Shown here: positions 1-8,923 of the stretch, one piece after another
Layout of the letters: every line of letters starts with the position of its first letter
How positions within the stretch are numbered: the first letter of the stretch is position 1
Source: Sepiola atlantica
Taxonomy: Eukaryota; Mollusca; Cephalopoda; Sepiida; Sepiolidae
Assembly: GCA_963556195.1 (NCBI GenBank)
Contig: OY744525.1
Span: 46,314,148 to 46,378,147, forward strand
Length of the DNA stretch: 64,000 bases
Reading direction: 5' to 3'
Notes under the pieces: generated by a model
Databases searched by the model: none
Seen by the model: the letters and a program-made list of their open reading frames with translations, nothing else
What the model was told of the DNA's origin: nothing
Position numbers and translations under genes: made by a program

Positions 1-470
1 ACGAACGTAGGTCGACAGATAGACGAACGTAAGTAGACGGATTGAAGAACAGACGTATCTAGACAGACGGACGTAACTGGACAGACAGACAGACAGACAG
101 ACGGACGAACGTAGGTGGAGAGATGGACTGACATAGCTGGACAGATAGACGGACGGACGTAGACTGACAGATGGACGGACGTATCTAGACAGACGGACGT
201 AGCTGGACAGACAGACGAACGGACAGACGTAGGTGGAGAGATAGACTTACGTAGCTGGACAGACGGACGGACGTAGGTCGACGGATTGACGGACGTAGGT
301 CGACAAATTGACGCACGTAGGGGGATGGATGGACGGACGGATGTACCTAGACGGAATAACATAGCTGGACAGACAGATAAATGGACGCGGACGTAGGTGG
401 AGAGATGGACTGATGTAGCTGGACAGACGGACGGACGTAGGTGGAGAGATGGTCTGACGTAGAACAAAAC
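1..470. repeat. Degenerate GACGGACGTAG-type minisatellite
   Basis: Imperfect tandem copies of a unit built from GACGGACGTAGGTGGAGAG and GGACTGACGTAGCTGGACAG fill this stretch and run off the left edge. Unit length varies by indels of the 4-bp GACG/GACA motif. No open frame of note. It ends abruptly at AGAACAAAACC. Confidence 0.85.
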
Positions 471-958
471 CAATACTACACTTCCTCTACACTTCTCAAA
501 AAAGGAGGAGGTAATGCCTGGAAGGATGATATCATGATAACAGAACGGGCGTAGGGGGAAGGGAAGGGGGAAGGTACATTAGTGTCTATTAATTAAGAAA
601 GAAAGGCAGAAAGTGTGGGCGTGAGAAGGAAAGAAGAAAGGAAGGAAAAAATGGTTGTAATCGGAGTGAATTTCTTCCCGGCACTCCCTTCATCTGACGT
701 CATTTCCTGTTTGTCATGACTTGCATTATTTCTCAAATTATACATGATATCATTGGTTTCTTCTCAAATTAGTACTAAATAATGTTGGAAAATGGAGGAA
801 AAAAGCCACCCCCATTGGAGAAAAGTGCTCAGTTGACCCCCCCAAAGAGTAATTTTTTTGTTCCGATTCTGAGATATCATACAACCCTAGACTGGCCAGT
901 TCGAATGATGTAAATCGTGTGACCGTTTGTTGGGTCGTCTTGGAGGAGAAGCTTTACA
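471..958. other. Gene-free unique-looking spacer
   Basis: AT-rich DNA with a purine-rich patch (GAAGGGAAGG-type, about 540-650) and short homopolymers. I see no gene, terminal repeat or structured RNA here. Confidence 0.6.
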
Positions 959-1004
959 TACATACATACATACATACATACAACTCGGATTTATATAATA
1001 GAAG

Positions 1005-1062
<58 letters not shown>
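957..1062. repeat. (CATA)n then (AT)n microsatellite
   Basis: Six CATA units followed after a short gap by about 27 AT units. Tyr/Ile-repeat open frames across it are artefacts of the microsatellite. Confidence 0.95.
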
Positions 1063-1063
<1 letters not shown>

Positions 1064-1097
1064 CGTATCTGTATCCAATTTCGGACGGTAGAAAACT

Positions 1098-1224
1098 TTT
1101 AATAATTCAAATATTTCAAAATTAACATGCAATACAGATATTATATTCTTACTATGCTGAAAATCACTATTTAATATAATGTCTGTATTGTATATTGATT
1201 TTGAAATATTTGAATTATTAAAAA
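1098..1224. repeat. Short foldback (MITE-like) inverted repeat
   Basis: Arms at about 1098-1147 and 1173-1224 are near-perfect reverse complements around a 25-bp centre; each arm holds AATAATTCAAATATTTCAAA or its complement. It abuts the (AT)n run. No transposase. The element class is unknown. Confidence 0.75.
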
Positions 1225-1326
1225 TGATAGTATTTCCTGAAGAAGACTAAGTTGAATTTAAAGAAATAAATATTTATTTAAAAAAATATATTTATGCGTT
1301 GTCTGGGCTTCAAAAAAAAATTTCTT

Positions 1327-1360
1327 ACTAGTAGAATACCCGTTCCAGGACGGGTATAAG
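1327..1360 (-). mobile_element. Helitron-like 3' terminus (hairpin plus CTAGT)
   Basis: On the minus strand a perfect 8-bp hairpin (ATACCCGT with ACGGGTAT, loop of 6) is followed about seven bases later by CTAGT. Helitrons end in a GC-rich hairpin a short distance before CTRR(T). Similar CCGG-rich stretches followed by CTAGT or CTGGT recur in the window. Assignment is by terminus only; no Rep/helicase sequence is seen. Confidence 0.4.
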
Positions 1361-1673
1361 CAATAAATATAGTATAAGTTTTAAATTGTAATGTTTTTTC
1401 TCTCTTTGGGGAGTATGGTACAGTTTTGTTGGCACCACCCTAAATGGTAAAGTTTATTAAAAATAATGTGTCTATGTTACTCACTGAGTTGCTGAGAATA
1501 TATATTCCAAAATTTATAATGATCGGTTCATAAAAAAACAAAAACAAAAATTATATATATGCACACTGTCAATATTAACATTTACAAAAAACATAATGCG
1601 CCCATGTTACCGTGTTTTCTTAGAACATATATTCCAAAATTCATAATCATCCGTTTATGAGTTTAGGAGATTA

Positions 1674-1675
<2 letters not shown>

Positions 1676-1721
<46 letters not shown>
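1676..1721. repeat. (AT)n microsatellite
   Basis: About 22 AT units bordering the inverted-repeat element that begins near position 1830. Confidence 0.95.
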
Positions 1722-1725
<4 letters not shown>

Positions 1726-1862
1726 ATCGAAGTAAGGTTTGTATCCCCAGGTTAAAACTCCGGAGAATCTTTGCTGTGTTGATATAATAGTGCTTAATAA
1801 TAAATACAGCTATTTATTAATAGTAAAAGCTTTATTTATACAAACATAACATGGCTGCACAT

Positions 1863-1909
1863 TTAGGAACATGTTTCATTCATAGCTATAATTAGCTCGA
1901 CTTCCTAAG
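1863..1909 (-). ncRNA. Decayed hammerhead-like motif, family i
   Basis: Minus strand: outer helix TTAGG with CCTAA, a hairpin region GAGCTAATTATAGCTA, then GAA plus the palindrome ACATGT. The CTGATGA box is missing (deleted or mutated), so this copy should not be catalytic. Confidence 0.45.
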
Positions 1910-2471
1910 CCCCCCCCCCAAGAATTTATTCTTTAACCTTCATATTGTAGAGTGGAGAAAAATTTAAATCCATACGGGACACGTGACTAGATTCAAAACA
2001 TTTTCATTTTTTTAACATACTTACTATTAGACGTTCATATACTTGAATTTCTAATGTCACCAAATCAAGTTTAAAATAAGTTTTTACTGTTTGGGTTGCT
2101 AAATTGAAGGGGGTCAGATATTAAGCTACTGACACCATGACTTGGTGTATGTGTGTGTGTGTGTGGGGGGGGGGGAATCAAATTGTTGTCTATTAAAATT
2201 ACACGTAGATCATGCATATATTTTGAGTGGCAGATCCTCACACATAGAGTAATTGCACAGGGATATGCAATTCCCGAGTCGGGAAATAAAATATTATTTA
2301 TGCTTAGTTAAAAGAAAAAGTCAGATATTTTAAGTAAAGTTAGAAATTCAAATATAGGAACGCCTAATGCTAAATATGTAAAAATAATAAAAAGGGTTTG
2401 AATCTAGTCACGTGACCCTACGGATTGAAATTTTGCTAAACTCTACAATATGAAGGCATAATAAACGGACC

Positions 2472-2530
2472 CTTTTTGGGGCCTGAAAAAGTCCAACTAA
2501 TTATTGCTATGACTGAAACATGTTCCAAAA
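2472..2530 (+). ncRNA. Hammerhead-like motif, family i (second copy)
   Basis: CTGAAAA box, arms AGTC and GACT enclosing a 17-nt loop, then GAA followed by palindrome ACATGT and a GTT cleavage-type triplet. The outer helix is offset. Partner of the inverted copy near 1.88 kb. Probably inactive because the box departs from CTGATGA. Confidence 0.45.
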
Positions 2531-2577
2531 TGCGTAGTCATGCTATATTTGTATAAATAAAACTTATATATATATAT

Positions 2578-2622
2578 TTTTTTTCTGAAGACGTTCCCCA
2601 CGAACGAAACCGGTCAAAAAAA
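2578..2622 (+). ncRNA. Hammerhead ribozyme motif, family p
   Basis: Outer helix is a T-run against AAAAAAA (7 bp). The box is CTGAAGA, helix II is GTTC with GAAC around CCCAC, then GAA, then the palindrome ACCGGT and a C, so the scissile triplet would be GTC, the favoured hammerhead site. The only core departure is A for T in CTGATGA. Partial relatives (GAAACCGGT, CTGAAGACGTTCG) lie at 45.03-45.12 kb. Confidence 0.6.
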
Positions 2623-2678
2623 TCTCTTGTTTTTGTTTTTCTCCTGCACTTTGACTTGTTTTCCATCTGTCATCTTTT

Positions 2679-2709
<31 letters not shown>

Positions 2710-2757
2710 GGGAAAATGAAAAAGGAAAACCAAAAAAATGGATGTTTTTTATGTGTA

Positions 2758-2798
2758 CATCAACGTTTCGTCTTTATTTATAAGACTTCATCAGGATG
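2758..2798 (-). ncRNA. Hammerhead ribozyme motif, family a, left copy
   Basis: Minus strand: CATC outer strand, canonical CTGATGA, an extra A, helix II GTCTT with AAGAC (5 bp, loop ATAAATA), GAA, palindrome ACGT, T, then GATG pairing with CATC. All expected core bases are present; helix III is only the self-complementary ACGT, so activity would need a dimer. Confidence 0.65.
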
Positions 2799-3566
2799 AT
2801 GATATAGAGAAAAGATGACATGCAAGTACAGATACATGTAGGGTAGACATATTGGGAGGAAAAATAAAATAAAATGAAAATAATGGCCACTACTCGGTGG
2901 ACGTCCGTACTTGTTAGAGAATAAAAATGAATGAAGAAAATGAGTGGGGAAAAAATGGAAGGATGGGGTGAGCAAGGACTACTGTGGCTGGTGGTAAAAG
3001 AAAGAGGTGGGGGATGAGCAGGGGTAAAGTGGATGGCAGAGAGAGAGTGGAGGAAGAGGGGGGAGGGAGGTGTTTGACCAGATGGCTGCGGTCAAGATTG
3101 AAGGGGAAAAGTAAGTTGGAATGTTTGTGTGTGGGGGGTGTATGCAGGGAAAGGAGGATGGGTAGAGAGGGAGGGGGGGCTGTGATTTTGGTGGATGGGC
3201 GAAAGTTATGGAATTCCTCACTCATTGCTATAATTTTCCAAATATTTCAAATATTTCACACCCTATCACAACAAATTCTCCCTCTCCCCCTCTCAACTAT
3301 TTTCTCCCATACCTCTTCTTGAATTCCCTCATTTTCTCAAAACGCTCTCTAAGACCATAACTTTCTCTTACCACCAGCCACAGTAGTCCTTGCTCACCCC
3401 ATCCTTCCATTTTTCCCCCACTCATTTTCTTCATTCATTTTTATTCTCTAACAAGTACGGACGTCCACCGAGTAGTGGCCATTATTTTCATTTTATTTTA
3501 TTTTTCCTCCCAATATGTCTACCCTACATGTATCTGTACTTGCATGACATCTTTTCTCTATATCAT

Positions 3567-3607
3567 CATCCTGATGAAGTCTTATAAATAAAGACGAAAC
3601 GTTGATG
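3567..3607 (+). ncRNA. Hammerhead ribozyme motif, family a, right copy
   Basis: Same structure as the copy near 2.78 kb on the opposite strand: CATC/GATG outer helix, CTGATGA, GTCTT/AAGAC hairpin, GAA, ACGT, with a predicted cut after GTT. The sequence is unchanged between the two arms. Confidence 0.65.
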
Positions 3608-3685
3608 TACACATAAAAAACATCCATTTTTTGGTTTTCCTTTTTCATTTTCCCATCACGTCGGATTACCTTCATCCTTCTCTTC

Positions 3686-3727
3686 CCATATATATATATA
3701 TATATATATATAAATATATATATATAA
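3686..3727. repeat. (AT)n microsatellite at the 3' end of a family-a repeat
   Basis: Directly follows the conserved tail GTCGGATTACC...TTCTCTTCCC. The same tail then (AT)n recurs at 39.78-39.89 kb and, inverted, at 61.92-62.02 kb, which suggests the AT run is the element terminus or target. Confidence 0.8.
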
Positions 3728-4265
3728 TTAAAAAACATTAAGCAAGTCCTAATTAATAACCAATTTCCCAATTATATTGTAGACGAACAAATAAAATTAA
3801 CGTAACCAAATTATTAGCTGTTAAGCAATCAAACTTTTGAATTTTGCACGCACTTAGAACGTAATCACGTTCGAATGTACCATCTCAATATTATAGACGC
3901 TCCTTTTAAAGTTGTAAATTACTAGTCGTTAAAGCAAAATCAATAGTAAAGACATATTTGTAAAGACACCAAGACTAACACTGCTTGAAGATGATTTGAC
4001 GAATCTAATCTAATCGAAAGTACGCGCGAAAAAGAAAAGAAAAGAAAAGAAAAATGGAACACGAAACCCACGGAACTTACAGACACTAATTGGACCGAAA
4101 TACTAAATAGTCTATTCGGAAAATTGAAAAAATTAAAAAGAAGTCTTATCAAGCAAAAACCCTCTGTTATTTAATAATGTTTTCCTAAATGAAAATATGC
4201 TGCCTAAATACACACAATATATATATATATATATATATTTATGTAATTAGTTTTATTGGTGATTG
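3728..4265. other. Gene-free AT-rich spacer
   Basis: No gene, terminal repeat or RNA recognised. A short (AT)n lies at 4219-4238. Confidence 0.6.
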
Positions 4266-4307
4266 CCATGCTGATGACGGCTGTGAGCCAGAGACACGTG
4301 TCTATGG
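4266..4307 (+). ncRNA. Hammerhead ribozyme motif, family c
   Basis: Outer helix CCATG with TATGG (5 bp, one G-U), canonical CTGATGA, helix II GGCT with AGCC around GTG, then GAG (GAA expected, one core substitution), the 8-nt palindrome ACACGTGT and C, so the cut would follow GTC. Single copy. The A-to-G change in the GAA element would be expected to impair catalysis. Confidence 0.6.
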
Positions 4308-5350
4308 ATTATTTTTATGTACGTATAAAATTAATAAATATATATATTTATATAGATATACTTAACTTTATATAGAGAGAAATATATATAAGTCAATTTG
4401 TGTATTCATGTATATAAATATTATATCTTATAGTACAGCCCAATTTCTCTTAAGAATTCAAATATAAGATTTAGGTTAGTTTTGCTGAATAATTCCATTC
4501 GATTGTTTATGTAGGTGGTCGTACCTGAGACATCTTAGCCTCAGGTCAACACAGTTAACTCAGATATGTTTCACATTGTATAAGTTCATGATATTGTTGG
4601 ATCTTCATTTCTGATCATATAAGAATAGTTTGTGTTTGTGTATCTATATATATAACAATAATAATGATAATATTTATAACTAGCTGTTTCTACATGGCAT
4701 TGCCCGGTAGTGTATTTACTTATTTGGTTTGCTTTTCTTTTTTTTAAACTATGCCATTTTTTCCCCAAATATTCTTTATTGTTCCAATCAACGTGAAATA
4801 ACTCTGTATAGATAAATACAGAGTTACATCAATTTTATTAAGATGGCGACCATTTGAAAATAATTCCGATGCGGATAAAGTCTTTTCTGAGGGAATTAAA
4901 TCGAATTTTATTTTATTTTATTTTTAACAACAACATGCTATAACTATCCACAAAAAAACTGACGGGCCAGAATCAAATATTGATTTTGTAATTAGAAAGC
5001 TATCGATGACAAAATAATACATATTGTCTGATAAATGTTGCCTATTTTCTGCCAGTAATAAATACTTTTTAAATTAAGTGTGCAGATAGTTTTCAAAGTA
5101 CAATTGTTTATTCTACATTAACTAAAGCTATTCGTTTCATAAAATTCAGTCCAGTAATTTAGGAATCCGTAGGTATATTTATTTTCAGGGGCTGATGGAA
5201 AATTATGAAACCCTAAAATTGAAATCCAACATTAAGACATCATATAGTAAGTTCTAACAACGTTTTATAATGGAATATTTATTTGTTCTAAAAGAATATT
5301 TTATTTAGGTCAAATTTGTCGTCTGTTTTGCTTTTCTTTCTATGATATCA
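4308..5350. other. Gene-free AT-rich interval with a possible Helitron end
   Basis: Mostly AT-rich unique-looking DNA. At 4679-4712 the minus strand has a CCGGGCAATGCC word followed by CTAGT, matching the Helitron-like ends at 1.33, 24.4, 35.6 and 60.8 kb. No coding potential seen. Confidence 0.5.
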
Positions 5351-5363
5351 AAGCATTACAAGC

Positions 5364-5500
5364 ATGAATAAGAGAGAGGAGAGAGAAAGAGAAAAGGGGG
5401 AAAGAGAGAGAAAGAAAGAGAGAGAGAGAAAAAAGAGAGAAAGAAGTAAAGAGAGAGAGACAGATAGGGAAAGAAAGAGAGAGAGAGAAAAAAGGAGATT
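5364..5500. repeat. (GA)n / GAAA purine-rich low-complexity tract
   Basis: GAGAGAAAGA-type simple repeat. It produces spurious charged (Lys/Arg/Glu) and, on the other strand, Ser/Leu-rich open frames. Confidence 0.9.
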
Positions 5501-5950
5501 GTTCAATTTTGCACTCTGGGTGAAAACACAGATACTTGTAGAGTCTGTCTGCACACCCTCCCGAATGAGAGAGACTCATTCCCCCACCCTCAAATTTATT
5601 TTTAAAATCAATCAAGCATTGACGAAAATTAAACAGATGGATAAATAAGAGAAATCTTAAGATTAAATTCAGTTGCTGCCAGGTTGTCAGTTAAGTGACA
5701 CATAATGCATGGTCTTGTTAAATATGAGATGCTAAGATCCCTTGTTCCACATGTGAAGATAGTCCTGAAACAACTCATAATTAAGGAATTGACAATCGAT
5801 TTAGTTAAACAATATTAAGAGAATATACCAGTCTACACTAAAAAAGGATCACGAACACCTGCACCCACACCAAACAAGATGTGCTAAAAAAATAGATATA
5901 TATTATTCAGATTATTCAAACTACTATTCTTATTTCGGTTGTCATATTTA

Positions 5951-5990
5951 CAACGTTTCAGCCGATGTAATCTCCAACCGTATTCATTTT
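5951..5990 (-). ncRNA. Hammerhead-like motif, family g (decayed)
   Basis: Minus strand GGTTGGAGATTACATCGGCT hairpin region followed by GAAACGTTGT. The upstream box reads GAATA, so the core is broken. Confidence 0.4.
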
Positions 5991-6098
5991 CACACTTAGG
6001 AACCTAATAGTCAAAGTTTCTGAATTTTTTAGATAAGGATTGATAATTTGTGTTATTTGGATTATTCGGACTACTATTCTCATCTTGAGTGTTATTCT

Positions 6099-6140
6099 CA
6101 CAGTGTTTCGGTCGATTTAACCTCCGACCTTCTTCATGTG
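6099..6140 (-). ncRNA. Hammerhead-like motif, family g
   Basis: Minus strand CAC with GTG outer helix, ATGAAGA box, helix II GGTCG with CGACC perfect, GAAACACT. In the closely related copies at 8.76 and 9.78 kb the pairing position reads G-U; here it is a C-G-type pair, a helix-preserving change. Confidence 0.5.
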
Positions 6141-6284
6141 CATCTTGTCAAATTCGAGAATCTTTCTGTTAAACTCGGGAATCTGTACGGAATATTGAAC
6201 GGAGCCCTTTATTTAATCCACGAGGGGTAGTTTGTTCTCATTCTGTCAGCCATGAAGTTTTAAGTTATTCGCAATTGTATTCTT

Positions 6285-6425
6285 AGTATCGCCCATACTT
6301 GGGATTGAACCTTCAACCTTCAGGAGACTGTCACTTAGAACTGAATTTTACTTAGTACTTTATCCGTTTTAGTACTTAGTACTTTGTCTGTATGCACCCA
6401 TGGCGTAACGGATAAAGTACGAATA
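6285..6425 (-). mobile_element. tRNA-like head of a family-g SINE
   Basis: In minus orientation a B-box-like GGTTCAATCCC and an upstream region with CTTAGTACTTTATCCG are seen. The same order (tRNA-like head, body with GATTAAATAAAGGG, ribozyme) is found at 9.5-9.83 and 29.09-29.43 kb. Another A-box-like word (TGGCGTAACGG) lies at 6400-6411 in plus orientation. Confidence 0.5.
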
Positions 6426-6579
6426 ATCCAAATATTACTAATAGCCGATATTGGAAATGTTTATGCTATATGGAATTTTGAATGGGACTCTTAATTTAAT
6501 CCATGGGGGTAGATTGTTCTCATTTTCTTAGCCATGACCGGGTAGAAGGACGAATTTTTATGTTATTATTAGTTATTAT

Positions 6580-6662
6580 TGCCTGTAGTAAGGATCGAAC
6601 ATTTAACCTCTGGAAGACTCACTAACCAACACATTACCTGTTATGCCACATGCCCATGTGGA
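6580..6662 (-). mobile_element. tRNA-derived SINE head
   Basis: Minus strand has A-box-like TGGCATAACAGG and B-box-like TGTTCGATCCTTAC about 45 bp apart, the RNA polymerase III promoter spacing of a tRNA. No intact cloverleaf. Called a SINE head or tRNA pseudogene. Confidence 0.5.
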
Positions 6663-7139
6663 CAATCCTGAAACAGAATTAAGATCGTTGAATATAATTG
6701 ACAATGAACTGTTAAAGTTCTATTTATCAACTTAAATGTTATTTAGGTAATACTCTGAAAATCCGGCCACCATTACTTTATATATTAGATAAAATGTATT
6801 TACATTCAAGCAATGAACTATTTACTCATCAAAATGAGCTTTATCACAATGTTCGTTTAGAAACTACTTCATTACCTAAAGCAACCAAAAAGAAATTTAC
6901 GTTCCTTTATTCATTCCGTTCATATGTATCTAGGTGTCAAAGAAACATTTTTATACCCGCACAGTATTATTTAATAAGAAAAAAATGGTTTTTACAAAAG
7001 TTATTTCTTTCTTTGTCACGCATCTTTCATAATACGCCATTTTCAGTGTTACTGTTTAGTTAGAATAAAAAAAAACAATTTTCTCTACAATGTGTGAAAT
7101 GGCGCAATAGAATATGACTCAGCAGAAATTACTGACAAT
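6663..7139. other. Gene-free spacer
   Basis: AT-rich. An 89-codon open frame starting at 6794 has no recognisable domain and biased AT composition; I do not support it as a gene. Confidence 0.5.
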
Positions 7140-7144
7140 AACAT

Positions 7145-7600
7145 CCAAGCACCAAATCCCTATTGTCAAAGAGATAGCATACACCTTGAGCGTGTTCAAC
7201 GGTTGGCAACCCGGATTGTGACGGAATTCTCCACGCTTACCTACAAAGAACAGCTTCAAAGACTAAATCTGTCCTCACGTAAGCAGCGAAGGATGTGAAA
7301 GGACCTGATTCTGGCATACAGCATAATCAACAGAAATGTAAATCTACCTTTAGAGGAGTTTTTCACCCTAACACCTCATCGTGGTCTCCACGGTCACCAA
7401 CAGAAGATATACCATCATCGTCTTTTTTTCAACGAACAGTCTGCCAGAGGAGGTCGTAATGATGCTTACCATATCCAGGTTTAAAGTCGCCTTGGACAAA
7501 CATTCAGACGGTATATAGATGCAATACCTTCTAACTGACTTTTTACATGGCTTGTTGCACTTTGCTATTTTTTGGGCCCATAAAATTGATTGATTGATAA
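7145..7600 (+). pseudogene. CR1/L2-like LINE reverse transcriptase C-terminus remnant
   Basis: Translation gives LERVQRLATRIVTEFSTLTY and LNLSSRKQRRM, a stop, KDLILAYSIINRN, then after a frameshift LPEEVVMMLTISRFKVALDK. These are the conserved C-terminal words of non-LTR reverse transcriptases of the CR1/L2/Jockey type (LERVQ...RL.DL, D(L)I.AYKI, LP.EVV, FK..LD). At least one in-frame stop (7296-7298) and one frameshift make it a dead, 5'-truncated copy. It ends in ATTGATTGATTGA, a short microsatellite tail as in CR1/L2 elements, directly before a 5S-derived SINE. Confidence 0.85.
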
Positions 7601-7836
7601 GCAGCACCTGATATATGGCATAATAACGTTGACACACCAAAGTTAAGCAACGTTGAGCCTGGTCAGTACCAGATGGGTGACCATTTACAGTCGAACTTAC
7701 ATTCGTGAAATATATTGATGGCATGGTGGCTAAGTGGTGCACAATGCGGACTGAGGAATCCACAGAAACGCTTTTATCAAAACCCACACCTGACCTTGTG
7801 CCTAACCTCTTGGAGAGGGGGTAAATAAAATATATT
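7597..7836 (+). mobile_element. 5S-rRNA-like/tRNA-like composite SINE with shared 3' tail
   Basis: The first 75 bp (7616-7688) copy the 3' half of 5S rRNA: AAAGTTAAGCAACGTTGAGC and CCAGATGGGTGACC, the box A and box C internal promoter region. A tRNA-like stretch follows with A-box TGGCTAAGTGG (about 7726-7736). The last 45 bp read CCTTGTGCCTAACCTC...GGTAAATAAA, the same tail as the U2-like SINE at 20.5 and 33.2 kb, implying both used the same LINE machinery. Confidence 0.7.
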
Positions 7837-8009
7837 GATTTCAATGAAATCTGCTCTAGGCGCTCAATGTTCACAGGATTTTACTTTATCTACCTGAACA
7901 TCCAAAAAAATGCTATTTTGTAATCACTTTTGTCCAATTACATTCATATATATATTCATTGCATGGCAAAAGTTTCTTTGAATTTGAACTCAATTAAAAT
8001 TATTATGTA

Positions 8010-8305
8010 TGGCATAATCACGTTGATACACCGGTTCCTGTTAGATGATCAAAGTTAAGCAACGTTGAGCCTTGTCCGTACCAGATGGGTGACCATTTAG
8101 CAATACCAGGCGCTGTATGTAAGAGGACATGGAAACCTCCCTGCAAAAATTGTAAAAACCTAACGTCGTTATCTCCCCTGACCGAGATATACATGCGACC
8201 GGAGACTGCTTGTGCATTTGATATTCCCTAGAAACTTCCTTCTTCGGAAGAAGCCGGTTCAACCCGCCCAGGGTGAATGCTGTACCAGGCAGCACCTGAT
8301 ATATA
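8010..8305 (+). mobile_element. 5S-rRNA-derived SINE (SINE3-type)
   Basis: Positions 8010-8123 follow metazoan 5S rRNA nearly end to end: GGCATAATCACGTTGATACA, CCGGTTC, AAGTTAAGCAACGTTGAGCC, ACCAGATGGGTGACC, AATACCAGGCGCTGTATG. Substitutions at paired positions argue against a working rRNA gene. About 175 bp of non-rRNA body follow and end in GGCAGCACCTGATATATA; that terminal word also immediately precedes the 5S segment at 7.6 kb. A 5S head plus a reproducible tail is the SINE3 layout. Confidence 0.75.
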
Positions 8306-8720
8306 CATAAACACACAGATACACAACAGCTATTATTACAATGTCCTTATATTTAAACACGTTGTGCATGATAGATTTTAGAAGTTTATTAATACTGTGA
8401 TTCATATAATAAAATTATCAGATAACATATCGTCTGTCTGTGCACAATTTATGTTCAAAAGAATTAACTTTTAGAGCTGACTTTTTTCAAAGTATGTTAT
8501 AATTCATTCAGTTAATGTAAGAACCAAGCTTCACAATAATCCAATAAAAGAATGGCAAAATAACTGACATGGAAGAGCTATTTAAAAGTAAAAAAAAAAT
8601 ATTTTGTACTCGTCGTTAAAAGAAAAAACGAAGCTCAAGACTATTTATGGGATTTAAATTTCAGCATTTCGTACAACGTCCTATTGATTTTATTGCAAAA
8701 CCGATTGTCTTAATGAAATA
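8306..8720. other. Gene-free AT-rich spacer
   Basis: No gene or repeat recognised. Confidence 0.55.
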
Positions 8721-8880
8721 CATTCTTGTATTATTTGGATTATTCGGATGTGATTCTCACAACGTTTCGGCCGATGTAACCTCCGACCTTCTTCAGTTGC
8801 GTCTTATCAAACATGGAAATCTTTATGTCGAACTCGGAAATCTGTAAGGAATTTCGAACAGATTCCTTTATTGGTCACCC
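8721..8880 (-). mobile_element. 3' fragment of family-g SINE
   Basis: Minus orientation: AGATTTCCGAGTTCGACATA region, then a hammerhead, then the AATCCAAATAATACAAG tail. The 5' side is lost at about 8880. Confidence 0.65.
8758..8799 (-). ncRNA. Hammerhead ribozyme motif, family g
   Basis: CTGAAGA box, extra A, helix II GGTCG with CGGCC (one G-U), loop with GAGGTTACAT, GAA, ACGT, T, then GTG. The outer helix is weak in this copy. Confidence 0.55.
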
Positions 8881-8923
8881 CGATTTATAAAATCGGGGGA
8901 CTTATGTTTTGAGGCATATCCGT

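Larger units (their letters stand above)
1831..2570. repeat. Inverted pair of ribozyme-bearing repeats (family i)
   Basis: Arms at about 1831-2066 and 2341-2570 are diverged reverse complements; shared words include CACGTGACTAGATTCAAA, TACAATATGAAG and GAAACATGTTCC. The spacer (2067-2340) has (GT)n, poly-G and unique DNA. Each arm ends outward with a hammerhead-like box and then TTTGTATAAATAAA next to an AT-rich run. Interpreted as two copies of a Penelope/retrozyme-type repeat joined head to head. Confidence 0.7.
2701..3657. repeat. Inverted pair of ribozyme-bearing repeats (family a)
   Basis: Arms 2711-3005 and 3361-3656 are nearly identical reverse complements (about 295 bp), so this is the youngest inverted pair in the window. 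The 355-bp spacer is purine-rich, then pyrimidine-rich. Identical 65-codon open frames in the arms are a by-product of the duplication. Each arm carries a hammerhead motif at its outer end, followed by GGTTTTCCTTTTTCATTTTCC and, on the right, by a GTCGGATT-containing tail and (AT)n. Confidence 0.9.
5900..6240 (-). mobile_element. Tandem pieces of the ribozyme-bearing SINE (family g)
   Basis: Two stretches (about 5905-6010 and 6045-6240) carry the family-g 3' region in minus orientation, with TTACATCGGC-type hairpins and the terminal TCCAAATAATACAAAT-like tail. The second continues leftwards in element sense into the tRNA-like head at 6290-6420, so together they make one composite SINE plus a second 3' fragment. 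Confidence 0.65.

Noticed and set aside
5340..5648. Charged 94-codon frame and Ser/Leu-rich antisense frames
   Set aside because: Produced by a GA-rich simple repeat; no start context or domain.
7616..8123. Functional 5S rRNA genes
   Set aside because: The first is only the 3' half and the second has several substitutions in paired regions and a non-5S continuation; SINE origin fits better.
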